The notes under the pieces were generated by a model. It had not been told where the DNA came from, did not search any database, and saw only the letters and a list, made by a program, of their open reading frames with translations. The position numbers and the translations under genes were made by a program. This document shows positions 30,232-39,396 of a stretch of DNA of 58,061 bases, one piece after another; position 1 is the stretch's first letter; the number at the start of each line of letters is the position of its first letter. The stretch is from an uncultured Pelagibacteraceae bacterium. GTDB lineage: Bacteria; Pseudomonadota; Alphaproteobacteria; Pelagibacterales; Pelagibacteraceae. The stretch is from NCBI GenBank assembly GCA_902599665.1, contig CACKGK010000008.1, positions 1-58,061 of the forward strand. Direction: 5' to 3'.

Positions 30232-31326
30232 ACTACTAGATATATATTTTTTTAAACTTGAAGGATTAATCTGAAAGTCAATTATTATCTTCCCAAAATC
30301 TTTTATTAAAATTAAATTAATATAATTTGAATTATTTTTTTTATCGCTTCTCATATAATTCATAATTTTAGATACATGTTTTTTTTTTAATAATTTTTCA
30401 ATTTTTGGTTTCATCCTGATACTATTAATATGATTTAGGATAATATTAAATTTTTGTTTTGACAAAATTTTTCTTTTAAAACTGAATTCAACTGCATTTT
30501 TAAGACCAAAAATTACAGCCTCGCCATGATTTAATTTTTTTGAAAAACCTAAAGTAGACTCATAAGCATGAGCAAATGTATGACCTAGATTTAACACCTT
30601 TCTGTAGTTTTTCTCTTTCTCGTCTTTTTCTACAACTCTTTTTTTTAGTTTACAGCTTTGAATTATAGATCTTTCAATGAAAGGTGATTTTAATTTTAAG
30701 ATTTTTTTTAAATTTTTATCTAGATAGAGAAAATTATTAAAATTATCAATAATACTACTTTTTAATATTTCAGCATATCCACAAATAATTTCTCTTTTAG
30801 GTAAAGAAGCTAAAATATTCATATCAGAAACAACTAAATCAGGTTGATAAAAACTTCCAATCAGGTTTTTTCCAAATTTGTTATTTACACCTGTCTTACC
30901 TCCTATGGATGAATCCACTTGAGACAGTAAAGTTGAAGGAATATTTATAAATTTCATACCTCTTTTAAATGTGCTAGATGCGAATCCAACTATATCTCCA
31001 ATAACTCCTCCACCAAAAGAAATAACACAATCTTCCCGATTAAACCTGTTTTCAAATAAAATTGTATGAATCTTTTCAATTGTTCGGTAATTTTTATTTT
31101 TTTCTGATGCAGTTATTTCTATTTTTAAAAGTTTTTTCGTTTTTAATTTTTTGTATAAAAGTCTTTTGAGCTTGTGAGGTATATTTTTGTCTGTAACTAT
31201 CAAACATTTATCAAATTTTAGATAATTAGCTTTTAAAATTTTATCAATTTTACCTATTAAATTTCTTCCAATTACAATTGAATAGTTCTTAGTTTTTGTT
31301 TTAATAGTAATTTTATTTATGTTCAT
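30223..31326 (-). CDS. aroB: 3-dehydroquinate synthase
   Basis: Second enzyme of the shikimate pathway: DAHP to 3-dehydroquinate, NAD+- and metal-dependent. 367 aa. It has the NAD-binding core ISFGGGVIGDIVGFASSTFKRG, the substrate/metal region IPSTLLSQVDSSIGGKTGVNN, and the metal-binding His residues in LNLGHTFAHAYE and LNHGEAVIFG. Lysine and phenylalanine content is high, matching the AT-rich composition. It follows aroK with a 14-bp overlap, forming an aroK-aroB operon. Confidence 0.97.
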   Translation of the reverse strand: MNINKITIKTKTKNYSIVIGRNLIGKIDKILKANYLKFDKCLIVTDKNIPHKLKRLLYKKLKTKKLLKIEITASEKNKNYRTIEKIHTILFENRFNREDCVISFGGGVIGDIVGFASSTFKRGMKFINIPSTLLSQVDSSIGGKTGVNNKFGKNLIGSFYQPDLVVSDMNILASLPKREIICGYAEILKSSIIDNFNNFLYLDKNLKKILKLKSPFIERSIIQSCKLKKRVVEKDEKEKNYRKVLNLGHTFAHAYESTLGFSKKLNHGEAVIFGLKNAVEFSFKRKILSKQKFNIILNHINSIRMKPKIEKLLKKKHVSKIMNYMRSDKKNNSNYINLILIKDFGKIIIDFQINPSSLKKYISSSLK

Positions 31327-31825
31327 AAATATCTAATATTTTATTAATAATTTTTACTTTGTCTAATTTATCACAATTAATTTTATGATTCGACAAGCTA
31401 TAAAATTTTGATCTTTCTTTTATTAAATTGTTAATTTGACCCTTAGAAAGATTTATAACCAAAGGTCTTTTCTTGCTCTTATATATCCTTTTTATTATTG
31501 TTTCATTTTTCCAATTTAACCAAAAAGATAAAGAATTTTTCTTACACATTTTTCTGATCGACGAATTTATAAAACCTCCTCCACCTAAAGAAATTACAGA
31601 ATTTTCTGAACTAAGAAATTTTAAAGATATTTTTTCCTCGATCTTACGAAAATAATTTTCTCCATATTTTGAAAAAATTTCAGAAATTTTAGTATGCTCA
31701 GTTTCTTCAATTTTTTGATCAATATCAATAAATGTTAAGTTTAATTTTTTTGACAAAATTTTACCAATTGATGATTTTCCAGATCCCATCATCCCAATTA
31801 ATACAATATTTTTATTTGATTTCAT
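31313..31825 (-). CDS. aroK: Shikimate kinase
   Basis: 170-aa P-loop kinase that phosphorylates shikimate at O3. Walker A is LIGMMGSGKSSIG; the shikimate-binding region is FIDIDQKIEE; the GGG loop is ISLGGGGF; the LID region has KKRPLV. Length is normal. The start ATG at 31825 overlaps in antisense the upstream reading frame of a small membrane protein, but that protein probably starts at 31881, leaving a 55-bp divergent spacer. Confidence 0.96.
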   Translation of the reverse strand: MKSNKNIVLIGMMGSGKSSIGKILSKKLNLTFIDIDQKIEETEHTKISEIFSKYGENYFRKIEEKISLKFLSSENSVISLGGGGFINSSIRKMCKKNSLSFWLNWKNETIIKRIYKSKKRPLVINLSKGQINNLIKERSKFYSLSNHKINCDKLDKVKIINKILDIYEHK

Positions 31826-31880
31826 GAGTTTCTATATTGAAAAAACACAAATATGTCTTATTTTGAAATTATTAAATTAT

Positions 31881-32063
31881 ATGCAATTTACAAAAAATAC
31901 AAGAAAAGACAAAATTTTTAGCTCAGGGACAATTTTAAAAATTATAATAGCCATTTTCATAATTATATTTGGTATTATTGTGATGAATCAGATTAATTTG
32001 CCCGCTCCAGATAAACAAATTGAAAAAATTTTACCAAATGAAAATTTTAAAACAATTAAGTAA
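31881..32063 (+). CDS. Small single-pass membrane protein, unrecognised
   Basis: 60 aa from ATG 31881 (MQFTKNTRKDKIFSS). The frame opens as far back as 31824, but that would run antisense into the aroK start and adds no membrane or motif feature. A basic N terminus is followed by one hydrophobic segment at ~19-36 (LKIIIAIFIIIFGIIVM) and a polar tail, so the predicted topology is N-in. No family is recognised. Its 3' end overlaps the start of the next, exported protein by 26 bp, suggesting coupled expression and a shared envelope role (inference). Confidence 0.65.
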   Translation: MQFTKNTRKDKIFSSGTILKIIIAIFIIIFGIIVMNQINLPAPDKQIEKILPNENFKTIK

Positions 32064-33774
32064 GATTTTAATTTCCGCTCCTTTTTTTTTGTTTGTTCTA
32101 TCTGCACAGGCTCAGGAAGTTAGAGAGATTTGGTCAGAAATAGAAAAAAAAGAGATTACCAATACTCAATCAACAAACAATGCAGACATATCTATTAACT
32201 CAAGCCAACTTGAAGGTGTTAAAGTAAAACTTTCAGATGAGAATATTGTAGTAGATCAAAATTTAGATAATTCTAATATTTTGTTAGCTGGATTATTTGA
32301 CCCTGATGATAACGATCTAAACCTTGATATGTGGTCAAAAACAGATGGAATAAAAATTAAAAAGTTGCTGGAAAAAATACAGTCTAAAAATTTATCAAGT
32401 TTTTCTGAAAGATTAATGGATGTAGCATTATTAACAAACTCGTATATTCCAAATCAAAACCTTTCATTACACGAATTTGAAAATTTCACACTTGACCATC
32501 TAATTAAAAAAAAAGATTTTGATTTAGTTGAAGAATTTATTCAAAAAAATTCATCAATAAAAGATAAAGAAAGACTCATCAAACACGTAGCTGATTATTA
32601 CTTGTCTTTAAACAAAATAGAAAATTCATGTTCTGCTATTGATAGTTTAAGTTTAATAACTGATGAATACTTAACATATTTCAAAATTTATTGTTTAATA
32701 ACTCAGAATAAAAAAGATGAGGCTCAGTTGTTGTTTGATCTTAACTCTGAGTTAGAGTCTTTAGATGACTTTTTTGTTAAAAAGTTTGAAGTATTGATGG
32801 GATATGAGGATAATAACTTTATATTGTCTGATGAAAATGTTCTTTATTTTCACCTATCTCACAAGACAGATAAGAATTTTTTATATTATCCATCCGTAGA
32901 GTCTGATGAATTTATTTGGAAATATTTGTCTAACTCAAATTTGCTTAAAAATTTAAATGATTTTAATCTCAGTGATATTGATCAGGTTAAGTTTCTAGAG
33001 AAAGCAACCAGTCAAGGTATTTTTGATGAAAAAGATCTATTGAATTTGTACAAAAAATTCCAATTTGAGATTGATGACCTTATTAATTATGAAGACGCTT
33101 TAAAAAACTTACCAGATTATGAAGGAAGAGCTCTGATGTATCAGAGGTTTTTACTAACAGATAATCTTGAAAATAAACTTTCATTGTTATCAAAATTGAA
33201 TAATTCCTTTGAAAGCTCAAATTTCAAAAAATCATTTGACGATGAATTATCTAGGTTGTTAAAAAAAATGGATAAAAAAGAAATTCCTTTAAAGTTTTCT
33301 GACTTTTACCAAACTAATTTAATTACTGAAGAAAAAAGAAAAAATAAAATTAAGTTTAATAATGAAGTTTTTCATCAATCAAAAGTATTAAATTATTTTT
33401 TGAATAAGCAAAGCTTACCTAAAACACAAAAATTAACTGACAATTTGTTATCAAAGATGAAAAAAGATAAAAATTACTCTTTCAACTTTAAAGATGTTGT
33501 ATTACTACAATCATTGAGATCTGATGGAATTCAAATAGATCAAATTGATGAACTTTCTCAATACAAATCTGAATTAAATTCAGAAATTGACAAAATGATT
33601 GAGAATAAGGAGTCGGGAATGATACTATTAAAATTAGTTGAGATTATTGGTGAAAAAGAATTGAATGAATTAAACAGTGAATCACTAAATTTTGTAATTG
33701 AAATTATGAATAGAACAAAATTAATTAGCTTGAGAAACGAACTATTGTTGGAAATTCTTCCATTAAAAGTTTAA
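32038..33774 (+). CDS. Large exported protein of unknown function
   Basis: 578 aa from ATG 32038. A TTG six codons earlier is possible but would precede the signal peptide MKILKQLSKILISAPFFLFVLSAQAQ, which has a clear AQA cleavage site. The mature part is rich in Asp, Glu, Leu, Lys and Asn, almost without Cys, and is predicted by eye to be nearly all helical, with repeating leucine/acidic segments suggestive of a helical-repeat (TPR/HEAT-like) scaffold. I recognise no family or catalytic motif. It probably sits in the periplasm. It is paired with the small membrane protein upstream and ends 16 bp before def. Confidence 0.7.
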   Translation: MKILKQLSKILISAPFFLFVLSAQAQEVREIWSEIEKKEITNTQSTNNADISINSSQLEGVKVKLSDENIVVDQNLDNSNILLAGLFDPDDNDLNLDMWSKTDGIKIKKLLEKIQSKNLSSFSERLMDVALLTNSYIPNQNLSLHEFENFTLDHLIKKKDFDLVEEFIQKNSSIKDKERLIKHVADYYLSLNKIENSCSAIDSLSLITDEYLTYFKIYCLITQNKKDEAQLLFDLNSELESLDDFFVKKFEVLMGYEDNNFILSDENVLYFHLSHKTDKNFLYYPSVESDEFIWKYLSNSNLLKNLNDFNLSDIDQVKFLEKATSQGIFDEKDLLNLYKKFQFEIDDLINYEDALKNLPDYEGRALMYQRFLLTDNLENKLSLLSKLNNSFESSNFKKSFDDELSRLLKKMDKKEIPLKFSDFYQTNLITEEKRKNKIKFNNEVFHQSKVLNYFLNKQSLPKTQKLTDNLLSKMKKDKNYSFNFKDVVLLQSLRSDGIQIDQIDELSQYKSELNSEIDKMIENKESGMILLKLVEIIGEKELNELNSESLNFVIEIMNRTKLISLRNELLLEILPLKV

Positions 33775-33790
33775 AATACTTCAATCAATC

Positions 33791-34312
33791 ATGACAATAA
33801 AAACCATTATAACTGAACCTAACGAGATCTTAAGACAAGTCTCAAAACCAGTACAAACAGTGGGTAATGAGGAAAGAAAGTTAATGGATGATATGTTGGA
33901 AACAATGTATGCGGCTAATGGTATAGGATTAGCAGCAATTCAAATTGGTATTCCTAAACGGATAATAGTGATGGATATTTCAAAAGATGGAAAGAGAAAT
34001 CCCATGTATTTTGTAAATCCAAAAATTAAAAACAAAGATAAAGAAAAAACAACATATGAAGAGGGATGTTTATCTGTCCCTGATTATTTCGCAGAAGTTG
34101 ACAGACCTAAATATTGTGAGGTTGAATATTTAGATTATAATGGAGAAAATAAAATTTTAGAAGCTGATGGGCTCCTTGCAACTTGTATACAACATGAAAT
34201 GGATCATCTTGAGGGAATCCTATTTATAGACTACTTATCAAAATTGAAAAAAACAATGATTGTTAAAAAATTATCAAAAAGAAAAAATCCTCCTGATAGA
34301 ATTATTGTTTAA
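33791..34312 (+). CDS. def: Peptide deformylase
   Basis: Metalloenzyme that removes the formyl group from nascent peptides, 173 aa. All three family motifs are present: GIGLAAIQIG (motif 1, GxGxAAxQ), EEGCLSVP (motif 2 with the metal Cys) and QHEMDHLEG (motif 3, HExDH). The stop overlaps the fmt start (TAATG), giving the standard def-fmt pair in which formylation and deformylation of Met are coupled. Confidence 0.98.
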   Translation: MTIKTIITEPNEILRQVSKPVQTVGNEERKLMDDMLETMYAANGIGLAAIQIGIPKRIIVMDISKDGKRNPMYFVNPKIKNKDKEKTTYEEGCLSVPDYFAEVDRPKYCEVEYLDYNGENKILEADGLLATCIQHEMDHLEGILFIDYLSKLKKTMIVKKLSKRKNPPDRIIV

Positions 34313-35232
34313 TGAGCAAAAAAATTGCTTTCATGGGCACTCCCACCATTTCTGGGCAAATACTCAAATCATTGTATCAAAATGGTTTTGATATTGAGGT
34401 TGTTTATACTCAACCGCCTGTAGTATCAAATAGAGGACACAGATTAAATAAGTCGCCAGTTCATGTTATGGCTGAAATATTAAATATTCCTGTTAGAACT
34501 CCAATTATATTAGATAATACCGAAGAAAAAAATTTCCTTGAAAAACAAAATATAAGTTTGGGTATTGTTGTTGCTTATGGGCAAATTCTTAAAAAAGATA
34601 TTTTAGAAATTCCAAAAAAAGGATGGATAAATATTCATTATTCACTTTTACCAAAATTTCGAGGTGCTGCTCCCATTCAAAGGGCAATTATGAACAATGA
34701 AAAAGCAACAGGTATTTCTATAATGAAAATTGATGAAGGTTTAGACTCCGGTCCCGTCTGTAATCAATATTCTATAAATATTTTAGAAAATGAAAATACT
34801 GAGGATCTATCTCAAAGATTAACCAATTTAGCATCTGAAAAAATTTTACAAAATATTGATGATATATTGGATAACAAAGCATCTTTTAAAGAGCAAGATC
34901 ATAGTAAATCTACATATGCAAAAAAAATTAAAAAAGAGGAAGGAAAAATAAACTGGGAGGACAGTAATTTAAAGATCATAGGAAAAATTAATGGTTTATA
35001 TCCTAACCCAGGCGGATGGTTTGAATTTAAAGGTGAAAGATACAAGATACTAAAAGCAGAAAAATCAATTTTAATTGGAAAATCAGGATATGTCTTGTCA
35101 GATAATTTTGAAATTGGTTGTGGTGAAAATTCAATAAAGATTATTGAGATCCAAAGGCAAGGTAAAACAGTTCAAAAAACTAAGGAATTTCTGCGTGGTA
35201 GCCAAATTACTAAAGGCACTGATTTGAATTAA
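34312..35232 (+). CDS. fmt: Methionyl-tRNA formyltransferase
   Basis: Transfers formyl from 10-formyl-THF to initiator Met-tRNA, 306 aa. N-terminal start IAFMGTPTISGQILKSL; catalytic region with the N-x-H-x-S-LLP motif INIHYSLLPKFRGAAPIQRAI and the invariant Asp in KIDEGLDSGPV; C-terminal OB-like tRNA-binding domain from ~205 (INGLYPNPGGWFEFKG). Between def and truA, with a 2-bp gap to truA. Confidence 0.97.
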   Translation: MSKKIAFMGTPTISGQILKSLYQNGFDIEVVYTQPPVVSNRGHRLNKSPVHVMAEILNIPVRTPIILDNTEEKNFLEKQNISLGIVVAYGQILKKDILEIPKKGWINIHYSLLPKFRGAAPIQRAIMNNEKATGISIMKIDEGLDSGPVCNQYSINILENENTEDLSQRLTNLASEKILQNIDDILDNKASFKEQDHSKSTYAKKIKKEEGKINWEDSNLKIIGKINGLYPNPGGWFEFKGERYKILKAEKSILIGKSGYVLSDNFEIGCGENSIKIIEIQRQGKTVQKTKEFLRGSQITKGTDLN

Positions 35233-35234
35233 AC

Positions 35235-35975
35235 ATGTTCAGATATCAGATTCTAATCGAATATGTTGGATCTTCTTTCATAGGTTGGCAGGTACAAACA
35301 AAAGGCAAAACTATACAAGGATTTATCCAAAAAAAAATTTCATATCTTTTAAATGAAAAAATTACACTTATTGGTTCGGGAAGAACAGATACCGGTGTTC
35401 ATGCAATTGAGCAATCTGCACATTTTGATGTCACTGAAAAAATCCAAAATTTAAATAAATTTTTAAAATCAATTAATTATTTTTTAAATAAACACGAAAT
35501 AGCCATTATAAAAATAAAAAGAAAAAATATGAAATTTCATTCACGTTTTTCTGCGAAAGAGAGAATTTATAAATATATTATTTTCAATCAATTAAGTAAA
35601 CCGATCCTTCAAAATAAACGAGGATGGTTTGTCATTAAAAATCTTGAAATAGAGATAATGAAAAAAGCAGCAAAAAAGTTAATTGGAACTCATGATTTTT
35701 CAACTTTTAGAGCGTCTGGATGTAACGCAAAGAGCCCAATAAGATCAATTAAATCAGTTAAAATTAAAAAGACAAAAAACAAAATTGAATTAGAGTTTAG
35801 ATCTCAATCATTTTTAAAACAACAAGTTAGATCAATGGTTGGTTGTTTAAAATATATAGGTGAAAAAAAATGGACATTAAAAAAATTTAGAAGTGTAATT
35901 AAATCAAAAAATAGAAATTTATGCGCACCGCCAGCACCAGCAGAAGGATTATTTTTGAAAAAAGTTTTATACTAA
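35235..35975 (+). CDS. truA: tRNA pseudouridine(38-40) synthase TruA
   Basis: Modifies U38-U40 in the anticodon stem-loop of many tRNAs, 246 aa. The catalytic Asp is in GSGRTDTGVHAIEQSAHFD; other family segments are FHSRFSAKERIYKYII, GTHDFSTFRASGC, and the C-terminal FLKQQVRSMVG. It completes a def-fmt-truA unit and overlaps the convergent SET-domain gene by 4 bp. Confidence 0.97.
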   Translation: MFRYQILIEYVGSSFIGWQVQTKGKTIQGFIQKKISYLLNEKITLIGSGRTDTGVHAIEQSAHFDVTEKIQNLNKFLKSINYFLNKHEIAIIKIKRKNMKFHSRFSAKERIYKYIIFNQLSKPILQNKRGWFVIKNLEIEIMKKAAKKLIGTHDFSTFRASGCNAKSPIRSIKSVKIKKTKNKIELEFRSQSFLKQQVRSMVGCLKYIGEKKWTLKKFRSVIKSKNRNLCAPPAPAEGLFLKKVLY

Positions 35976-36445
35976 TTTTTCCTATTACCGATTGAGAATT
36001 TTTTATTAATTCTCCATCTTGACTCTGCTCTAACAATATAGCCACAACAATTTTTTGACTTACATTTACAAGGAAATTGTTTGTAATCCTTGTCATAACC
36101 AAATCCATAGTCACAAGTTAATTCCTCACCTTTTTTAATATTTTTGATAGCCTTAACCCAAATTTTAAGTCCCTTACCATCGTAGTCACAATTATTTTCA
36201 CATGAGTGATTTATTAGACCAGCTGTATTCCATGGGAAATCCCCATCGAGATCATATTTTTTATTTACTGTAAATAAATATATTGGCTTACTGTTATCGT
36301 ATTTGTCAGAATTCTCAGTTTGTTTTTTGGTAATCAATTTACCAATGTAATCGATTATTTTTTCACCTTCTTTTATATCTCTTGTAGCGTAAAGTCCTTT
36401 ACCTTTTTTATCAATATCAGACTTTTTAATCTTATATGGTTTCAT
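35972..36445 (-). CDS. SET-domain protein-lysine methyltransferase
   Basis: 157-aa stand-alone SET domain. Seen are the N-flanking GKGLYATRDIKEGEKIIDYIG, the AdoMet-binding/pseudoknot motif NHSC (residues 79-82), the catalytic-site segment GEELTCDYGFGY with Y113, and a post-SET cysteine cluster C126-x-C128-x4-C133 that with C82 could bind one zinc, as in eukaryotic histone methyltransferases. It probably methylates a lysine of a protein; the target is unknown. It is the last gene of the minus-strand run, 31 bp after the deacetylase-family gene. Similar small SET proteins occur sporadically in bacteria. Confidence 0.88.
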   Translation of the reverse strand: MKPYKIKKSDIDKKGKGLYATRDIKEGEKIIDYIGKLITKKQTENSDKYDNSKPIYLFTVNKKYDLDGDFPWNTAGLINHSCENNCDYDGKGLKIWVKAIKNIKKGEELTCDYGFGYDKDYKQFPCKCKSKNCCGYIVRAESRWRINKKFSIGNRKN

Positions 36446-36476
36446 ATGTTTGTGTTTAGTGCTTAAAAAAATATTA

Positions 36477-37406
36477 TCAATTAAATTCTAACAACGCATC
36501 AACATGCCTTTGAGTACTATTTTGTAAGGCTCTAAGATCATAACCACCTTCAAGAATTGAAACGACCCTACCATTACAAAAAGATTTAGAATATTCTAAA
36601 GTCCTTTTAGTAATTTTATAAAAATCCTCAGTGCATAATCTCATTTGTGCTAACGGATCATCAATATGTGCATCAAAACCCGCCGAAAATAACAAAAATT
36701 CAGGTTTGAACTGTTTTATTTTAGTTAAAACATTTTCATAAGCATTTAAATATATTTCAGATTTTGTTCCAGCTTCTAGAGGAATATTTAATACATTATT
36801 AAATTTCCCATTTTCCTTATTTGAACCTGAACCAGGGTAATAAGGGTATTGGTGAGTAGAAACATATAATACCTTTTCATTATCATAAAAAATATCTTGA
36901 GTTCCATTACCATGATGAACATCAAAATCAATTATTGCAATTTTTTTGTATTTATACTTTTCAATTAAATAATTAGCACCAACGGCTACATTATTATAGA
37001 TACAAAAACCCATAGCTTTACCTTTTTCAGCATGATGACCTGGAGGTCTTACAGCACAAAAAGCATTCTTAAATTCTTTGTTTTGTACACCATCTATTGC
37101 TGTAATAATTGAACCTACTGCATCTTTAGTAGCATCTTTACTCCCAGGGGAAACAATTGTGTCACCATCTAAAAATACTAAACCTTTTTTTGGAAAAGAC
37201 TGTTTAACATGATTAATATATTCTACTGAATGGGTTTTATTTAAAAAAAATTCGTCAAATTTATTTGGTTTTTTCCATATAAGATTTTTGTTATCTACTT
37301 TTTTAAAGTTATCAATTATTGCGGAAACCCTATCAATTTTTTCTGGATGGCCATTCCCAGTATTATGGTTTTTATAAGTATCTGAAGTAATTAGACCAGT
37401 CTTCAC
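36477..37406 (-). CDS. Histone deacetylase/acetoin utilisation family amidohydrolase
   Basis: 309-aa zinc-dependent deacetylase of the arginase-deacetylase fold. Key elements are RPPGHHAEKGKAMGFC with the tandem H124-H125, the zinc ligands D162 and H164 (DFDVHHGNG) and D245 (SAGFDAHIDDP), and the late EGGYD with the catalytic Tyr position. Bacterial members deacetylate lysines of proteins, polyamines or other acylated amines; the substrate is not decidable here. It overlaps dapE by 4 bp and is followed by the SET gene, giving a deacetylase-methyltransferase pair. Confidence 0.92.
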   Translation of the reverse strand: MKTGLITSDTYKNHNTGNGHPEKIDRVSAIIDNFKKVDNKNLIWKKPNKFDEFFLNKTHSVEYINHVKQSFPKKGLVFLDGDTIVSPGSKDATKDAVGSIITAIDGVQNKEFKNAFCAVRPPGHHAEKGKAMGFCIYNNVAVGANYLIEKYKYKKIAIIDFDVHHGNGTQDIFYDNEKVLYVSTHQYPYYPGSGSNKENGKFNNVLNIPLEAGTKSEIYLNAYENVLTKIKQFKPEFLLFSAGFDAHIDDPLAQMRLCTEDFYKITKRTLEYSKSFCNGRVVSILEGGYDLRALQNSTQRHVDALLEFN

Positions 37407-38560
37407 TTAAAATAATTTTTTAAAATTTTTGAATATATTAAACTCAATTTTTTTAAATCAGTAAGTGAGACAGCCTCATCAACTTTATGCATAGTTTTTC
37501 CTACTAAGCCAAATTCTAAACAAGGAGCTATTTTCCTAATGAACCTTGCATCTGATGTGCCTCCAGTAGTTGAAAGTTTAGGTTTTATTTTAGTAACTTT
37601 TTTAATGATATTTTGTATCATAAATGTTGTACTATTAGGCTTTGTAAGAAAAGCTTCACCTGAAACATTGTAATCAATTTTATATTTAGATTTAGTTTTA
37701 TTGCATACTTTTTTTAAAATTTTATTAATTTTTTTTTTAATGGAATTTGAAGTATGCATATTATTAAATCTTATATTAAATGAAGCATATGCAAGACCTG
37801 GAATTACATTGTCTGCGGTATTATTTATATTAATTTTTGTAATTTCAAGATTTGTTGGTTGAAAATCCTTCGTACCTTTGTCAAATCGTATATCTTTTAG
37901 TTCTTTAAGTATGCTAACTAGAGCAGTCGAAGGGTTATTTGCTCTATGAGGATATGCTACATGCCCTTGAACTCCTGTAATTGTTAATCGACCGTTCATA
38001 CTTCCTCTCCGACCAATTTTAATCATTTCACCTAATTTATTAGGATTAGTTGGTTCTCCAACCAAGCAAAAATCTATTTTTTCTCGTTTCTTTTTTAAAT
38101 AGTCTACAACTTTCTTGGTTCCATTAATGGCAACACCTTCCTCATCTCCAGTGATTAAAAGACTTATCGATCCATTAAATCCTCTATTTTTCTCAACAAA
38201 AACGCTTATTGCAGAAACAAATGCAGCTATTGAGCTTTTCATATCATTTGCACCTCTTCCAATTAAATGTCCATTTTTAATTGATGGTTTAAATGGATTT
38301 ATTGTCCAATCTCTTAAATTTCCAGCAGGAACAACATCAAGATGTCCAGCATAACAAAAATTAGGACTCTTGCTCCCTAATCTTGCATAAAGATTTTTAA
38401 CTGGAGCATTTCCTTTTTCTTTGAACTCTAGAATTTTAGTTTTAAATCCAAGTTTTTTTAATTTTTTTTCCAAAAATTTCATTATTCCAGCATCTATAGG
38501 AGTTACAGTTGGAAATCTAATTAGCTCTTTAGCTAACTGAAGTTCATTTATAATTTTCAT
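37403..38560 (-). CDS. dapE: Succinyl-diaminopimelate desuccinylase
   Basis: M20-family dinuclear zinc hydrolase of the lysine/meso-DAP pathway, 385 aa. It has the metal-ligand motifs AGHLDVVPAG (His) and GANDMKSS (Asp), the general base in TGDEEGVAINGTKK, GEPTNP, the dimerisation domain with HVAYPHRANNP, and the C-terminal GGTSDARFIRK. Length fits DapE rather than ArgE, and the neighbouring dapD supports the call. 5-bp gap from dapD. Confidence 0.96.
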   Translation of the reverse strand: MKIINELQLAKELIRFPTVTPIDAGIMKFLEKKLKKLGFKTKILEFKEKGNAPVKNLYARLGSKSPNFCYAGHLDVVPAGNLRDWTINPFKPSIKNGHLIGRGANDMKSSIAAFVSAISVFVEKNRGFNGSISLLITGDEEGVAINGTKKVVDYLKKKREKIDFCLVGEPTNPNKLGEMIKIGRRGSMNGRLTITGVQGHVAYPHRANNPSTALVSILKELKDIRFDKGTKDFQPTNLEITKININNTADNVIPGLAYASFNIRFNNMHTSNSIKKKINKILKKVCNKTKSKYKIDYNVSGEAFLTKPNSTTFMIQNIIKKVTKIKPKLSTTGGTSDARFIRKIAPCLEFGLVGKTMHKVDEAVSLTDLKKLSLIYSKILKNYFK

Positions 38561-38565
38561 CGAAA

Positions 38566-39393
38566 CTATTCTCTCAAGAGATCGTTAATAGAAGTTTTAG
38601 ATCTTGTTTTTTCATCTACTTGCTTAATTATTACAGCACAATATAGTGAAGGTGCAGTTGGGTTATTTTTATCAGGAAGTGAACCTGGAACCACAACTGA
38701 ATAAGGAGGAATTTTTCCATAAGTAATTTCTCCAGTTTTTCTATTAACAATTTTTGTAGATTGTCCTATGTACATGCCCATACTCAGTACGGATCCTTTT
38801 CCTACAATTACACCTTCTACAACTTCAGACATCGCGCCTAAAAAAACATTATCCTCGATAATAGTTGGCAGAGCTTGCGCAGGTTCTAATACTCCACCTA
38901 CACCTGAACCTGCTGAGATATGACAATTTTTTCCAATTTGGCTACAGCTACCTGCTCTTGCAAATGTATCAATCATTGTTCCTTCGTCTATGTATGCCCC
39001 GATATTAACGTAGCATGGCATTAAAACTGCATTCTTGCCAACAAAACTTCCTTTTCTTACTGGTGAGTTAGGTACCATTCTAAAACCCGCTTTCTCATGA
39101 TCTTCTTTTGTCCATCCTGCAGTCTTACCCTTTAGTAAATGAGCTTTATCATACCAACTACTATATGGACCATTCAAATTCTCCATTGGATATAATCTAA
39201 AACTTAACATGATTGCTTTTTTCAAATGTTGATGAGTTATCCATTCACCATTTATTTTTTCAGCAACTCGTGACTTTCCACTATCTAAATCATCAATAAC
39301 TTGATTTATGGCATCTTTTAAAGACTGATCTGAAGCAGGATTTATTTGGTCCCTTTTTTCCCAAGCTTCATTTATTTCATTTTCTATACTCAT
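38566..39393 (-). CDS. dapD: Tetrahydrodipicolinate N-succinyltransferase
   Basis: 275-aa acyltransferase that succinylates tetrahydrodipicolinate, one step before the aminotransferase and DapE. An N-terminal helical domain is followed by the left-handed beta-helix of hexapeptide repeats (~105-235: [24 protein letters not shown]...). The C-terminal part is [29 protein letters not shown]. It forms a trimer in known structures. Gaps of 3-5 bp on both sides place it in the operon between the HAD gene and dapE. Confidence 0.97.
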   Translation of the reverse strand: MSIENEINEAWEKRDQINPASDQSLKDAINQVIDDLDSGKSRVAEKINGEWITHQHLKKAIMLSFRLYPMENLNGPYSSWYDKAHLLKGKTAGWTKEDHEKAGFRMVPNSPVRKGSFVGKNAVLMPCYVNIGAYIDEGTMIDTFARAGSCSQIGKNCHISAGSGVGGVLEPAQALPTIIEDNVFLGAMSEVVEGVIVGKGSVLSMGMYIGQSTKIVNRKTGEITYGKIPPYSVVVPGSLPDKNNPTAPSLYCAVIIKQVDEKTRSKTSINDLLRE

Positions 39394-39396
39394 AAT

